From an uncultured Pseudomonadales bacterium (GTDB lineage Bacteria > Pseudomonadota > Gammaproteobacteria > Pseudomonadales > Azotimanducaceae): a stretch of 64,000 nt of DNA. The DNA is taken from the NCBI GenBank assembly GCA_951813295.1, contig CATOTI010000002.1, forward strand, positions 3,110,522 to 3,174,521, in the 5' to 3' direction. The translations under genes and the position numbers were made by a program. Under the pieces are notes generated by a model. It had not been told where the DNA came from. It searched no databases and was given only the letters and a program-made list of their open reading frames with translations. Position 1 is the stretch's first letter. Each line of letters begins with the position of its first letter. Positions 35,342 through 44,304 of the stretch are shown here, in pieces.

Positions 35342-36347
35342 CGTCCGAAGACGACAACATCGGGGAAGAACCGGCGGGTGACGAGGTGTTTACCCCGCGC
35401 CAACGAGCGATCGACAGCCTCGAACGACGCTTGGGTTCGGATCACACGGCGCTCTTGCATCTACGTGAGCAACTACGCTTGCGTGGCGGCGGTGATGACC
35501 TGGACGAACGCCGCCGGGATTTGCTGAATCAGTTGGTTCGCTTCGGCGCTCCGGAAATGGCTTCCGGCTTGCTGCGACCTGTCCGACGAATGCGCGAACC
35601 GTCGACCACGTCGGTGGATCGTTGGGTCGCGTTACCGGGTGGGCGCTTCATGCTGGGTGCGCAAGCGAAAGATCAGGACGCGCCGGGTTTGACCCGGGTG
35701 CACACGACGACCAATCACCGGTTCGTGAGGTGACGGTGAGCGCGTTCTCGATGTCGCGGTTTGCGGTCACCAACGCCGAGTACCGCGACTTCGTCGCCGC
35801 GACGGACGACCCGCCACCCAGCCACTGGCCGGACGGCGAGATGCCGGAGGCGATCGCCAATCATCCCGTGGTCAACGTTTCGGCCGACGATGCCGATCGC
35901 TACTGCCGATGGCTCGGCGCGACGATGCCGGGTTCGGTGCGGCTACCGAGTGAAGCGGAGTGGGAATACGCCGCGCGCGGTCGTGAAGGGCGCCGCTATC
36001 CCTGGGGCGACCAGGAACCGACGGTCGAACTCGCTAACTACATCGAAGGTCCGGGTGCGACCGTACCGGTCGATGCGCACAGTGCGGGTTGCACCCCCGA
36101 GGGCATCTATCAACTGGCGGGCAACGTCTGGGAATGGTGCGGCGACTACCTCGGCGACTACGAGGACCTTGCCGAAGACTCGATCGATCCGGTGGGTGCA
36201 ACGCCCGATCGGGCGTTGCGCGGCGGCGCGTTCAGCGGCAGCGCCAATGCGTTGCGCGCGTCTTATCGCAACCGCTACCGCCTCCGTCGCCGCTACGTCC
36301 ACATCGGGTTTCGGGTGGTGTGGCGCGAGGACACAGAAACGAAGTAG
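35338..36347 (+). pseudogene. FGE/SUMF1-fold protein with a one-base frameshift
   Basis: About 336 residues if a missing base is restored. The N-terminal 100 residues are helical and charged; the FGE-sulfatase (C-type-lectin-like) fold then begins at WVALPGGRFMLGA. At 35688-35690 the frame breaks in GGTTTGACC; one more T joins it to DPGAHDDQSPVREVTVSAFS and on through AVTNAEYRDF, RLPSEAEWEYAARG, GNVWEWCGDY and ALRGGAFSGSANALRASYR. The Cys of true formylglycine-generating enzymes is Leu or Ala in this last segment, so it probably binds a ligand or protein instead of oxidising Cys. GTG 35338 overlaps the KAP stop. Confidence 0.8.
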
Positions 36348-36477
36348 TGGCGCGGTCCCGGACGATCAAGTCCTGAACAGGCACTCGCGAGCGCGCCCCC
36401 GAGGCGTGCGCCTGTCGCGGTCCCGCGCGCGGACGAGGCTAAGATGGTCGCAACGCCACACGTGAAGGAGGGAAACG

Positions 36478-37740
36478 ATGCGTTTTGGCATGCTCTACGA
36501 GCTTCAGTTGCCCAAGCCCTGGGCCGAAGACAGCGAACAGCGTCTGGTCAACGACGCGATCGATCAATGTGTGCTCGCGGACACGCTGGGGATCGATTAC
36601 GCCTGGTCCGTGGAACACCACTTTCTCGAGGAGTACTCGCACTGCTCGGCGAGTGAGGTGTTCCTGTCCGCCGTTGCGGCGCGCACAAAACGCATCAACA
36701 TCGGCTTCGGCATCCGCCAGGTGATCTCCAACTACAACCACCCGGCGCGCACCGCCGAAGCGGTGGCGATGCTGGACCTCGTGTCGAACGGCCGCGCGCA
36801 GTTCGGTATCGGCGAGGGTGCCACGCGGCTCGAACTCGGTGGTTTCGGCATCCAGGCGAAGCGCAAGCGCGCCATGTCGCTCGAGGCGTCGCGCGAAATC
36901 GCGGACATGATGGTGATGGAGCCGTATCCCGGATACGAGTGTGAGGACTGGTCGCTGCCTTGCCGGAACGTGTTGCCGAAACCGATCCAGAAACCCCACC
37001 CGCCGATGTGGATGGCCTGCACGAACCGGGACACGATCAAGGTGGCCGCGCAGAACGGGCTTGGGGTCCTTGCGTTCAGCTTCCTCGATCCAGCCGAGGC
37101 GATGACCTGGAGCAAGATTTACTACGACACGATCATGTCCGATGAGTGTGTACCCCTCGGCCACGCCGTGAACGCCAACATCGCGATGGTCTCGGCGTTC
37201 TCGCTGCACGAAGACCATGAAGAAGCCTCACGCCGCGGCGAGGATGGCTTCCGCTTCTTCGAGTACGCCGTCGGCGCGCTGGTCACGGACGACGTATTGC
37301 CGGGCCGCAGTTCGCTCTGGGAAAAGTTCCAAGAACGCAAAGCAGCACGTGCGGCGGGCGAAAAAGTCGTCGACACGGCATATGGCGGTGGGTCGGTCAA
37401 ACCCGAACGCAGCATGGCGCGCTCGCCGGGCATTGGCACGCCGGCCGAATTCAGGGATCACATGCAGGGCTTTGCCGAAGCCGGCGTCGATCAGGTCATC
37501 TTTCTGCAGCAGGGCGGCAAGAACCGCCACGACCACATCTGCGAGAGCCTCGAGACGTTCAGAAGCGCTGTCTACGACAGCTTCGCCGAGGGGCGAGAAG
37601 AACGTGAAGCCGAAAAGGCCGAGCGTCTCGCGCCCTATATCGAAGCCGCCCTCGCGCGACGGGAAACGCGCGCACCGCTCACGGATGCCGAGATTCCGGT
37701 GGTGCCGGCATCGCGGCCGAAGCCGGCGGCCGCGGGTTAG
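36478..37740 (+). CDS. LLM class flavin-dependent oxidoreductase
   Basis: A 420-residue luciferase-like monooxygenase: TIM-barrel protein using FMN(H2). Family segments are YAWSVEHHFLEEYSHCS, GFGIRQVISNYNHPARTAE and MLDLVSNGRAQFGIGEG. It oxidises an organic substrate such as an alkane, nitrile or terpenoid-type compound; a reductase partner is not nearby. AAGGAGGG lies before the ATG. About 130 bases separate it from the FGE gene with no gene visible; two copies of CGCGGTCCCG are found there. Confidence 0.9.
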   Translation: MRFGMLYELQLPKPWAEDSEQRLVNDAIDQCVLADTLGIDYAWSVEHHFLEEYSHCSASEVFLSAVAARTKRINIGFGIRQVISNYNHPARTAEAVAMLDLVSNGRAQFGIGEGATRLELGGFGIQAKRKRAMSLEASREIADMMVMEPYPGYECEDWSLPCRNVLPKPIQKPHPPMWMACTNRDTIKVAAQNGLGVLAFSFLDPAEAMTWSKIYYDTIMSDECVPLGHAVNANIAMVSAFSLHEDHEEASRRGEDGFRFFEYAVGALVTDDVLPGRSSLWEKFQERKAARAAGEKVVDTAYGGGSVKPERSMARSPGIGTPAEFRDHMQGFAEAGVDQVIFLQQGGKNRHDHICESLETFRSAVYDSFAEGREEREAEKAERLAPYIEAALARRETRAPLTDAEIPVVPASRPKPAAAG

Positions 37741-37763
37741 TTCGAATCCGTTCGGCCGGGACG

Positions 37764-38648
37764 TCAGTCGTATCCGCGTTCTTCCCACCACGGGAAGAAC
37801 GCGGGCATTTCGGCACTCGGACGGCCACTGAACGAGGGTGGACGTTTCTCCAGGAACGAGTTAACGCCTTCACGCGCGTCGGCGGTCTGACCGAGGGCGT
37901 AAACGCCGCGGCTCTCCATCCGGTGGGCTTCCATCGGATGGTCGGCGCCTAAGCCGCGCCAAACCATCTGGCGAATCAGGGCGACGGAGATCGGCGCGGT
38001 GAGATCGGCGATCTCGCGCGCGATCGCGATCGCCGTTGGCATCAGTTCTTCGCGCGGTTGTACCGACTCGACCAACCCACCTTGCAGCGCTTCGGTGGCG
38101 CCGAAGACGCGTCCTGAATAGAGCCAGCGCAGTGCCTGCGGCGTGCCGACGATGCGTGGCAGAAACCAGGTCGAACACGCTTCCGGCACGATTCCGCGGC
38201 GGGCGAACACGAAGCCGAAGCGCGCGCCATCGGCTGCGATGCGGACGTCCATCGGCAAGGTCATGGTGATGCCCTGGCCGACCGCCGCGCCGTTGATGGC
38301 GCCGATGACGGGTTTCAGGCTCTCGTAGATGCGCAGGCTCACGAGTCCGCCACCGTCGCGGACACGTTCGTCGCTCCAGTCGACCTCGTCCACGCGCCCC
38401 GCGCCGGTGCCTTGCGAGTCGTAGTCGAAGGTCTCGGCGCCGCGGGAGAGATCGGCGCCGGCGCAAAATGCGCGGCCGGTACCGGTCATGATGACGGCGC
38501 GCACGTCGTCGTCGGCGTCGGCCGCATCGAAAGCGGCGATGATCTCGGCGTTCATGACGCTTGTGACCGCGTTCATCGCTTCGGGCCGATTGAGTGTGAT
38601 GGTCGCGACGCCGTCGTCGACGGCGTAGATGATCTGCTCGAATTCCAA
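37764..38648 (-). CDS. Enoyl-CoA hydratase/isomerase family protein
   Basis: A 294-residue crotonase. Oxyanion-hole segments: GTGRAFCAGADL and NGAAVGQGITMTL. The second catalytic acid is intact in RRGIVPEACSTWFLP (Glu). A 25-residue insert follows the first segment. The C-terminus FSGRPSAEMPAFFPWWEERG is longer than usual. Convergent with the LLM gene. Substrate unknown. Confidence 0.9.
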   Translation of the reverse strand: MEFEQIIYAVDDGVATITLNRPEAMNAVTSVMNAEIIAAFDAADADDDVRAVIMTGTGRAFCAGADLSRGAETFDYDSQGTGAGRVDEVDWSDERVRDGGGLVSLRIYESLKPVIGAINGAAVGQGITMTLPMDVRIAADGARFGFVFARRGIVPEACSTWFLPRIVGTPQALRWLYSGRVFGATEALQGGLVESVQPREELMPTAIAIAREIADLTAPISVALIRQMVWRGLGADHPMEAHRMESRGVYALGQTADAREGVNSFLEKRPPSFSGRPSAEMPAFFPWWEERGYD

Positions 38649-38719
38649 GGCGTTCTCTTGATTGTCTGTTCGCTGCTAGTGTGGCGGCGTCGGTAGAAAA
38701 TCGTCTACAGCGAGTCGTT

Positions 38720-38884
38720 ATGCCAACAGGTTCTGGAATCGCTCTCGGTGCAGGTGTCGGGGTCGCGATGGGCGCTGCCTTCGGCGATGTCGCGATGGGT
38801 TTGGCGCTTGGTGTCGCCATCGGTGCCGCGCTCGATGGGATCGGCCATGTGCGGCGACGACGTGAGGACGACGAGGAAAGTTAG
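38720..38884 (+). CDS. Small glycine-zipper protein, hypothetical
   Basis: A 54-residue protein with repeated small-residue helix text (GSGIALGAGVGVAMGAAFGD, then GVAIGAALDGIG) followed by a charged tail RRRREDDEES. One or two short membrane-inserting helices with a cytoplasmic tail are plausible. Proteins like this are common near crotonase genes in environmental genomes but unnamed. The ribosome-binding site is weak. It diverges from the crotonase gene. Confidence 0.55.
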   Translation: MPTGSGIALGAGVGVAMGAAFGDVAMGLALGVAIGAALDGIGHVRRRREDDEES

Positions 38885-38958
38885 CCGGTAGTCGGCTCCC
38901 GCCGTGGGTTTCCAGTAATCTTGGTTCCCTCAATCGACGAGGCCGAGGAGGGGCTCAG

Positions 38959-39894
38959 GTGGACTACAACAACATTCTCTACGAGACGGACGATCGGCTC
39001 GCTTACATCACGCTCAATCGCCCGGAGAAGCTGAACCCCTTGAGTCATGCGCTTCGTGCCGAGGTGTACGACGCGATGAAGGAGGCTGAAAAGGACCCCG
39101 CGGTTGGAGTCATCATCCTGCGCGCCAACGGCCGTGCCTTCTCGGCGGGTTACGACCTCGCGCCGAATCCCGACGATACGAGCGAGCTCACCGAGCCGCG
39201 CTCGGGCATGCCGGACACCATGTCGACGCACCCCCAGCATTACGACTGGTCGCGGCACGCGTTGATGGGTCACTGGATGATCTGGGAACTCGCCAAGCCC
39301 GTCATCGCGCAGATCCACGGTTACTGCCTCGCGGGCGGTACGGAACTCACGTCGATGTGCGATTTGCGCATCGTCGCCGAAGACGCCCGGATCGGCTATC
39401 CGCCGGTGCGCGCCATGGGCACGATGGACATGATGTGGGCGCCGTGGTTCATGCCGCCCGTCAAAGCGCGTGAGTTCGCCTATACCGGTGACTGGTTCAC
39501 GGGTGAAGAAATGTGTCAGTACGGCTGGGCGAACTACGCGGTGCCGAAGGAAGACCTCGACGAATTCGTCGAGAAGTTCGCGCGCCGGTTGGGCCACATC
39601 GACAACGACCAGTTGAACTACAACAAGCGTGCCGTGAATCGTCAGTACGAAATCATGGGCATGCGCACCGGCCTCATGGTCGGTACGGACATCGAGGCGA
39701 TGTCGAAGCATCGTCCGGCGGCCGGCGAGTTCGGCCGACGCGTTCGTGAGGGCGGTTTGAAGGCGGCACTCGAGTGGCGCGATGGACCGTTCGGTGACTT
39801 CCGCGGTGAATACACCGAGAAGTACAAGAATCGCGAACTGGCCGGTTCGGACGGTAAGAAGGGCGAGGAAGGCGATTCGGATTACTCGCGCTAA
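38959..39894 (+). CDS. Crotonase family protein lacking the usual catalytic Glu
   Basis: A 311-residue crotonase. First oxyanion segment NGRAFSAGYDLAPNPDD is normal, as is HGYCLAGGTELTSMCDL. The segment that normally holds the catalytic Glu reads AMGTMDMMWAPWFMPP, with no acid in the usual place. This defines a crotonase subgroup whose chemistry may not be hydration. GTG 38959 has GAGGAGG upstream. It is followed closely by a phytanoyl-CoA dioxygenase-like gene (six-base gap), making a probable operon. Confidence 0.88.
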   Translation: MDYNNILYETDDRLAYITLNRPEKLNPLSHALRAEVYDAMKEAEKDPAVGVIILRANGRAFSAGYDLAPNPDDTSELTEPRSGMPDTMSTHPQHYDWSRHALMGHWMIWELAKPVIAQIHGYCLAGGTELTSMCDLRIVAEDARIGYPPVRAMGTMDMMWAPWFMPPVKAREFAYTGDWFTGEEMCQYGWANYAVPKEDLDEFVEKFARRLGHIDNDQLNYNKRAVNRQYEIMGMRTGLMVGTDIEAMSKHRPAAGEFGRRVREGGLKAALEWRDGPFGDFRGEYTEKYKNRELAGSDGKKGEEGDSDYSR

Positions 39895-39900
39895 TCGACC

Positions 39901-40704
39901 GTGCTTTCAGCCAGTCAGGTTGCGGCTTACCGCGACGACGGATTCCTCCACATCCCGGCCGTGTTCACGGCCGACGAGGTGGAGGAACTCCGGCGTGAAC
40001 TCGACTGGCTGATCGACGACTGGGCGTCGAAGTCGCCGGGCTGGACTGGTGACTGGCGCCACAAGTACATGGACGATGCGACCGAGCGGAAGTCGAAGCT
40101 GGTCGCGATGCACGACTTGTCGTTCTACTCGGTGGCATGGCTTCGCGCCGTGACGAATCCGCGCCTGACCGGCGCGATGAGCGATCTGCTCGGCCCGGAC
40201 GTCGAGTTGCATCATTCGACGATGCACGTGAAACCTCCGGAAACGGGTCATCCGTTTCCGATGCATCAGGACTGGGCGTTCTATCAGCACGACGACGAAC
40301 GGTTCGTGGACGTGTTGATCCATCTCGACGACACCCGGCACGACAACGGTGAGATTCGCTTCTTGAGAGGTTCTCACCAGGCGGGTGCGCGCGAGCACAT
40401 CACTCGCACAAAAGCCGGTGAGCCCTGCACGCCGCATCTGCCGACCGATCAATTCCACCTCGCGGAGACCGTGGCGGTACCGGCGCGTGCGGGTGATGTC
40501 GTCGCGTTCTCCATCCATACGATTCACGGCTCCTACATCAACCAGACGGAGGAAAACCGCCGGATCGTCCGCGTCGGCTATCGCCATCCGGACAATCGCC
40601 AGTCGGCCGGCCAGAGCGTCGGGCGTCCGGGTCTCATGGTGCGCGGTCGGCGTCGTCGAGGTGTGGACCAGCCGCTCTTCTCGGTGGCGGGACCCGCGCG
40701 CTAG
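39901..40704 (+). CDS. Phytanoyl-CoA dioxygenase family protein
   Basis: A 267-residue Fe(II)/2-oxoglutarate dioxygenase of the PhyH family. Iron ligands are readable as the HxD in MHQDWAFYQHDD and the late His in IHTIHGSYINQTEENRR, with Arg (RIVRVGYRHP) for 2-oxoglutarate. Members hydroxylate diverse substrates, so phytanoyl-CoA should not be assumed. Starts with GTG 39901, six bases after the crotonase stop; kynureninase follows 22 bases after. Confidence 0.9.
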   Translation: MLSASQVAAYRDDGFLHIPAVFTADEVEELRRELDWLIDDWASKSPGWTGDWRHKYMDDATERKSKLVAMHDLSFYSVAWLRAVTNPRLTGAMSDLLGPDVELHHSTMHVKPPETGHPFPMHQDWAFYQHDDERFVDVLIHLDDTRHDNGEIRFLRGSHQAGAREHITRTKAGEPCTPHLPTDQFHLAETVAVPARAGDVVAFSIHTIHGSYINQTEENRRIVRVGYRHPDNRQSAGQSVGRPGLMVRGRRRRGVDQPLFSVAGPAR

Positions 40705-40726
40705 TGGGAGTTGCGGGGCTCCCGCG

Positions 40727-41989
40727 ATGATCGATCCCGCGCGTCGCGCGGCATTCGAAGCGCTCGACGCCGAGGATCCGCTCGCGAAACTGCGCGATGA
40801 ATTCGCGCTGACGGAAGGCCGGATCTACCTCGACGGTAACTCACTTGGGGCCCCGATCCATGCCGCCCTTCGGGCACTTCGAACGGCCGCCGAGGACGAA
40901 TGGCGCGGACAGCTGATCGACGCGTGGAACGATGCGGACTGGATTGGCCTGCCGCGGCGGTTGGGGACACGAATCGGGCGGCTGATCGGCGCCGCTCCAG
41001 GTCAGGTCACGGTCTGCGATTCGATCTCCGTGAATCTCATGAAACTGATCTCCGGTGCGCTCGCTTTGCAGCCGGGCCGGACACGCATTCTCTCCACCGA
41101 AGACAATTTCCCGACCGATCTCTACGTCGCGCAGGGGCTGTCCGCGCTCCTGGGGCCGGCGCGTTGCGAACTCGTCTGTGTTCCCCGTGAAGAACTCGCC
41201 AGCGCGCTCGATGATCGGGTCGCGCTGCTGATGTTGACGCAAGTCGACTTTCGCACGGGTGTTCGCTTCGATCTTGCGGACATGACCGCCCGAGCGCATG
41301 CGGTTGGAGCGCTCACGCTCTGGGATCTCGCCCATTCGGCGGGTGCGTTTCCGGTCGCACTCGATGCCGCGCAGGCAGATTTTGCGGTGGGCTGCGGCTA
41401 CAAGTTTCTCGGCGGTGGTCCGGGCGTGCCGGCGTTTCTGTACGTCGCCGAGCGGCATCTCACGAAGCTTGCCGGCGAACTCGCCGCGCAGCCCCTATCT
41501 GGCTGGATGGGCGACGCCCGCCCGTTCGAGTTCGATGGCCGCTATGCACCGGCGTCGGGCATCGATCGCTACCTCGTCGGCACACCGCCGATCTTGGCGT
41601 GCCGGGCCCTCGAAGGCGCGCTCGACGTCTTTGACGCAGTCGATCTGGAGGATGTCGAGACGAAGCGTCTGGCGCTGTCGTCGGCACTCATCGAACTCAT
41701 CGAAGGCAGCGAAGTCGCCGACGAGTTGCTCCTTGCGTCACCTCGTCGCGGCGAGGATTGCGGCAGTCAGGTCGCGTTTCGACACCCGGAGGCGTTTGCG
41801 CTCACACGCGCGCTGGTTGCCGAGGGCATCGTCGGTGATTTCAGAGCACCGGATTTGCTACGAGTCGGCCTGACACCGCTTTATCTACGCTTCGTCGACA
41901 TCTTCGACGCCGCCTGTCGTATCGAGGCCCTGCTGACGTCGGGGCGGCATCGAGATCCGAGGTTCGCGACCCCGACCCGCGTGACCTGA
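40727..41989 (+). CDS. kynU: Kynureninase
   Basis: A 420-residue PLP-dependent enzyme that cleaves kynurenine to anthranilate and alanine. Recognisable blocks: YLDGNSLGAP near the start, ILSTEDNFPTDLY, LWDLAHSAGAFPV and the PLP Lys in GCGYKFLGGGPG, followed by LSGWMGDARPFEF. Start ATG 40727. No tryptophan 2,3-dioxygenase or kynurenine formamidase gene is adjacent; the secreted cyclase at 26-27 kb is of a formamidase-like family but too divergent to assign. Gene is in the plus-strand run 38.9-45.1 kb. Confidence 0.92.
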   Translation: MIDPARRAAFEALDAEDPLAKLRDEFALTEGRIYLDGNSLGAPIHAALRALRTAAEDEWRGQLIDAWNDADWIGLPRRLGTRIGRLIGAAPGQVTVCDSISVNLMKLISGALALQPGRTRILSTEDNFPTDLYVAQGLSALLGPARCELVCVPREELASALDDRVALLMLTQVDFRTGVRFDLADMTARAHAVGALTLWDLAHSAGAFPVALDAAQADFAVGCGYKFLGGGPGVPAFLYVAERHLTKLAGELAAQPLSGWMGDARPFEFDGRYAPASGIDRYLVGTPPILACRALEGALDVFDAVDLEDVETKRLALSSALIELIEGSEVADELLLASPRRGEDCGSQVAFRHPEAFALTRALVAEGIVGDFRAPDLLRVGLTPLYLRFVDIFDAACRIEALLTSGRHRDPRFATPTRVT

Positions 41990-42073
41990 TCGATTGGCTG
42001 CGGGGCCCGAAGCGTTGCGTACGCTTCCGCTCCTGCGCGAAGGTGACCATTCATTCCCGTCGTTGAGGTTGCC

Positions 42074-42970
42074 GTGTTCGAACGCGCCGTTTTCCCGATC
42101 CTGCCGACACCGTTTCGCGGCGATGAATCGGTCGATCTCGAGAGCTACGCTCGCATGGTCGATCGAATGGTCGGACTCGACGTGTCGGGGATCACCATCC
42201 TCGGCGTGTTGGGTGAAGCCAACCGGCTCACCGATCGTGAACGCACACTGATCATCGAATGCGCCCTCGAGGCTGCCGGTCGCCTCCCGGTAGTCGTCGG
42301 TACGAGCCATAGCGGCACGCAGGCGGCGATCGAGCTTTCCAAGACCGCGGAGGATCTGGGGGCCGCCGCCATCATGGTGACGCCGCATCAGGAAGCCGTC
42401 CCGTCGGAAGCGAAGGTGTTGGCGCATTTCGAAGCGATTGCGGGTGCTTGTGATTTACCGATCGTCTTCCAGGACCACCCGGGATCGACCGGTGTGCACC
42501 TGTCGATCGAACTCGTGCTGCGCATCGTCGATGAACTCGAGACGGTTGCGTGCATCAAGCAGGAGGCGGTGCCTTCGCCGCCGCGTGTCGCGGCGCTCGT
42601 CGAGCGAATGGACCGGCGTGTACCCATTCTCACCGGCCTCGGCGCCCTCTATGGCGGCTTCGAGCTTCTTGCCGGCGCTGACGGTTTCATGACCGGCTTC
42701 GCGTTTCCCGAGGTGCTCCAGGCGATGGTCGCGGCGGATGCCGATCTGGCATGGTCGATCTACTGCACCTATCTGCCGTTGATGGTGTTCGAGAACCAGC
42801 CAGGAGTCGCGATCCGCAAAGAGATCTTCCGGCGCCGGGGCATGATCGAACACGCGACGGTACGGCGCCCGGCGCCGTCGATTGCCCCGTTCGCCAACGC
42901 ACAACTCGATCAAGTGCTGGACCGCGTACTCGGCGCGGCCGACCTTCGTGAGCGCCTCGAAATCAACTGA
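42074..42970 (+). CDS. Dihydrodipicolinate synthase family protein
   Basis: A 298-residue DapA-like TIM barrel. The Schiff-base Lys is in VACIKQEAVPSPPR. The substrate loop reads GVLGEANRLTDRER rather than GTTGES, and the loop that holds the catalytic Tyr in DapA (YNVPGRTG-like) reads FQDHPGSTGVHLS, so Tyr is replaced by Gln. It is therefore probably a pyruvate-dependent aldolase or hydratase on a different substrate, not lysine biosynthesis. GTG 42074. It lies between kynureninase and a CoA-transferase-like gene. Confidence 0.88.
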   Translation: MFERAVFPILPTPFRGDESVDLESYARMVDRMVGLDVSGITILGVLGEANRLTDRERTLIIECALEAAGRLPVVVGTSHSGTQAAIELSKTAEDLGAAAIMVTPHQEAVPSEAKVLAHFEAIAGACDLPIVFQDHPGSTGVHLSIELVLRIVDELETVACIKQEAVPSPPRVAALVERMDRRVPILTGLGALYGGFELLAGADGFMTGFAFPEVLQAMVAADADLAWSIYCTYLPLMVFENQPGVAIRKEIFRRRGMIEHATVRRPAPSIAPFANAQLDQVLDRVLGAADLRERLEIN

Positions 42971-42984
42971 TCAGGAGGTCTTCG

Positions 42985-44304
42985 ATGCGTGAAGCCATAG
43001 GTTCGGCCCTCGATCTCGATCTCACTCATGCGGTCGCCGGGTCCGCGACATTGCCCTCGTGTTTTCCGGTCTCGGCGCTTGCTGCGACAACCGTTGGGGC
43101 CGCCGCGGATGCGCTCGCCGCTCTGACCGGACGCGAGTCAGTGGTCGTCGATCAGCGCCTCGCGTCGCTCTGGTTCGCCTGGAGCATCGTACCCGACGGC
43201 TGGCGTATTCCGGGCCCATGGGATGCGATTGCGGGTGACTACGAGACGAGCGACGGTTGGATCAAGTTGCACACGAACGCGCCGCACCACCGGGCAGCGG
43301 CGCTGCGCGTTCTTGGCGTGGACGCCGATCGAGACGCCGTCGCGGGCGCGGTCTCCGCGATGGACGGGGAAACGCTTGAGGCCGCGATCGTCGCCGAGGG
43401 CGGCTGTGCGGCAAAGCTACGCTCGAGTGATGAGTGGGCGCTGCACGCGCAAGGCCAAGCCGTTGCGGATGAGCCGCTCATCGCCTGGTCGGCGAGCCCT
43501 TGCCCGCCGCGGGATCTCGAAGGCGAGGCGCTAGGAGGCGTCAAGGTGCTCGATTGCACGCGGGTGCTGGCCGGGCCCGTGGCGAGTCGTTTTCTGGCGG
43601 CGTTCGGCGCCGATGTACTGCGCATCGACCCACCGCACTGGGATGAACCGGGCGTCGTGCCTGAGGTCACGGTAGGAAAACGTTGCGCGGGGTTGGACCT
43701 CACGCTCGATCACGATCGTGCGCAGTTCGGAGAATTGCTCGAGACGGCGGACGTCTTTCTGCACGGCTATCGATCCGATGCATTGGAGCGGTTGGGTTTT
43801 GGCGCCGCGGAAAGGCGGCGGCGAAACCCGGCGCTCGTCGACGTGTCGCTCGATGCGTACGGCTGGACGGGCCCCTGGGCGAAGCGGCGAGGATTCGATT
43901 CGCTAGTGCAGATGAGCGCCGGGATCGCCGCGCGGGGGATGGATCTCGCGGGCGCGGAGAAACCGACGCCGTTACCGGTTCAGGCGCTGGATCACGGTAC
44001 CGGCTATCTCCTGGCCGCGGCGGTGTTGTGCGGCCTCGCGCGCCGGCGCGGCGGCGAAGGGGTCCGGGCGCGGCTTTCGCTCGCGCGAACGGCCAAGTTG
44101 CTGGTCGACGCGTCTACCCTGATGGCCTTCGAAGGGGAGGCGCTCAAAATCTCGCGCGAAGAAATCGATCCTCGGCGTGAAGAAACGAGTTGGGGACCGG
44201 CCCGCCGCCTGCGCTTTCCAGTGACGGTCGCCGGGCTCGAGGCGCGTTTCTCGAGCGGTGCGACGGCGCTGCGAACGACGGATCCGACCTGGGCTCCGTC
44301 GTGA
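42985..44304 (+). CDS. CaiB/BaiF CoA-transferase family protein, reversed two-domain order
   Basis: A 439-residue family III CoA-transferase-like protein. Residues 1-175 resemble the smaller C-terminal CaiB region (WDAIAGDYETSDGWIKLHTN); the canonical N-terminal domain starts only after it at VKVLDCTRVLAGPVASRF, and includes the presumed catalytic Asp in GFDSLVQMSAG. The order is opposite to textbook CaiB. A paralogue with the same layout is at 51.1 kb. Formyl/carnitine-type CoA transfer is a family inference. It begins 14 bases after the DapA-like gene and overlaps the nucleotidyltransferase start (GTGA). Confidence 0.85.
   Translation: MREAIGSALDLDLTHAVAGSATLPSCFPVSALAATTVGAAADALAALTGRESVVVDQRLASLWFAWSIVPDGWRIPGPWDAIAGDYETSDGWIKLHTNAPHHRAAALRVLGVDADRDAVAGAVSAMDGETLEAAIVAEGGCAAKLRSSDEWALHAQGQAVADEPLIAWSASPCPPRDLEGEALGGVKVLDCTRVLAGPVASRFLAAFGADVLRIDPPHWDEPGVVPEVTVGKRCAGLDLTLDHDRAQFGELLETADVFLHGYRSDALERLGFGAAERRRRNPALVDVSLDAYGWTGPWAKRRGFDSLVQMSAGIAARGMDLAGAEKPTPLPVQALDHGTGYLLAAAVLCGLARRRGGEGVRARLSLARTAKLLVDASTLMAFEGEALKISREEIDPRREETSWGPARRLRFPVTVAGLEARFSSGATALRTTDPTWAPS

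Noticed and set aside
36351..36425. Direct repeat CGCGGTCCCG (36351-36360 and 36416-36425)
   Set aside because: Ten bases in GC-rich DNA can repeat by chance; no further repeat unit is seen.
42009..42027. Hairpin GAAGCGT/ACGCTTC between kynureninase and the DapA-like gene
   Set aside because: Only seven base pairs, no T-run and no conservation evidence; too weak to call a terminator.
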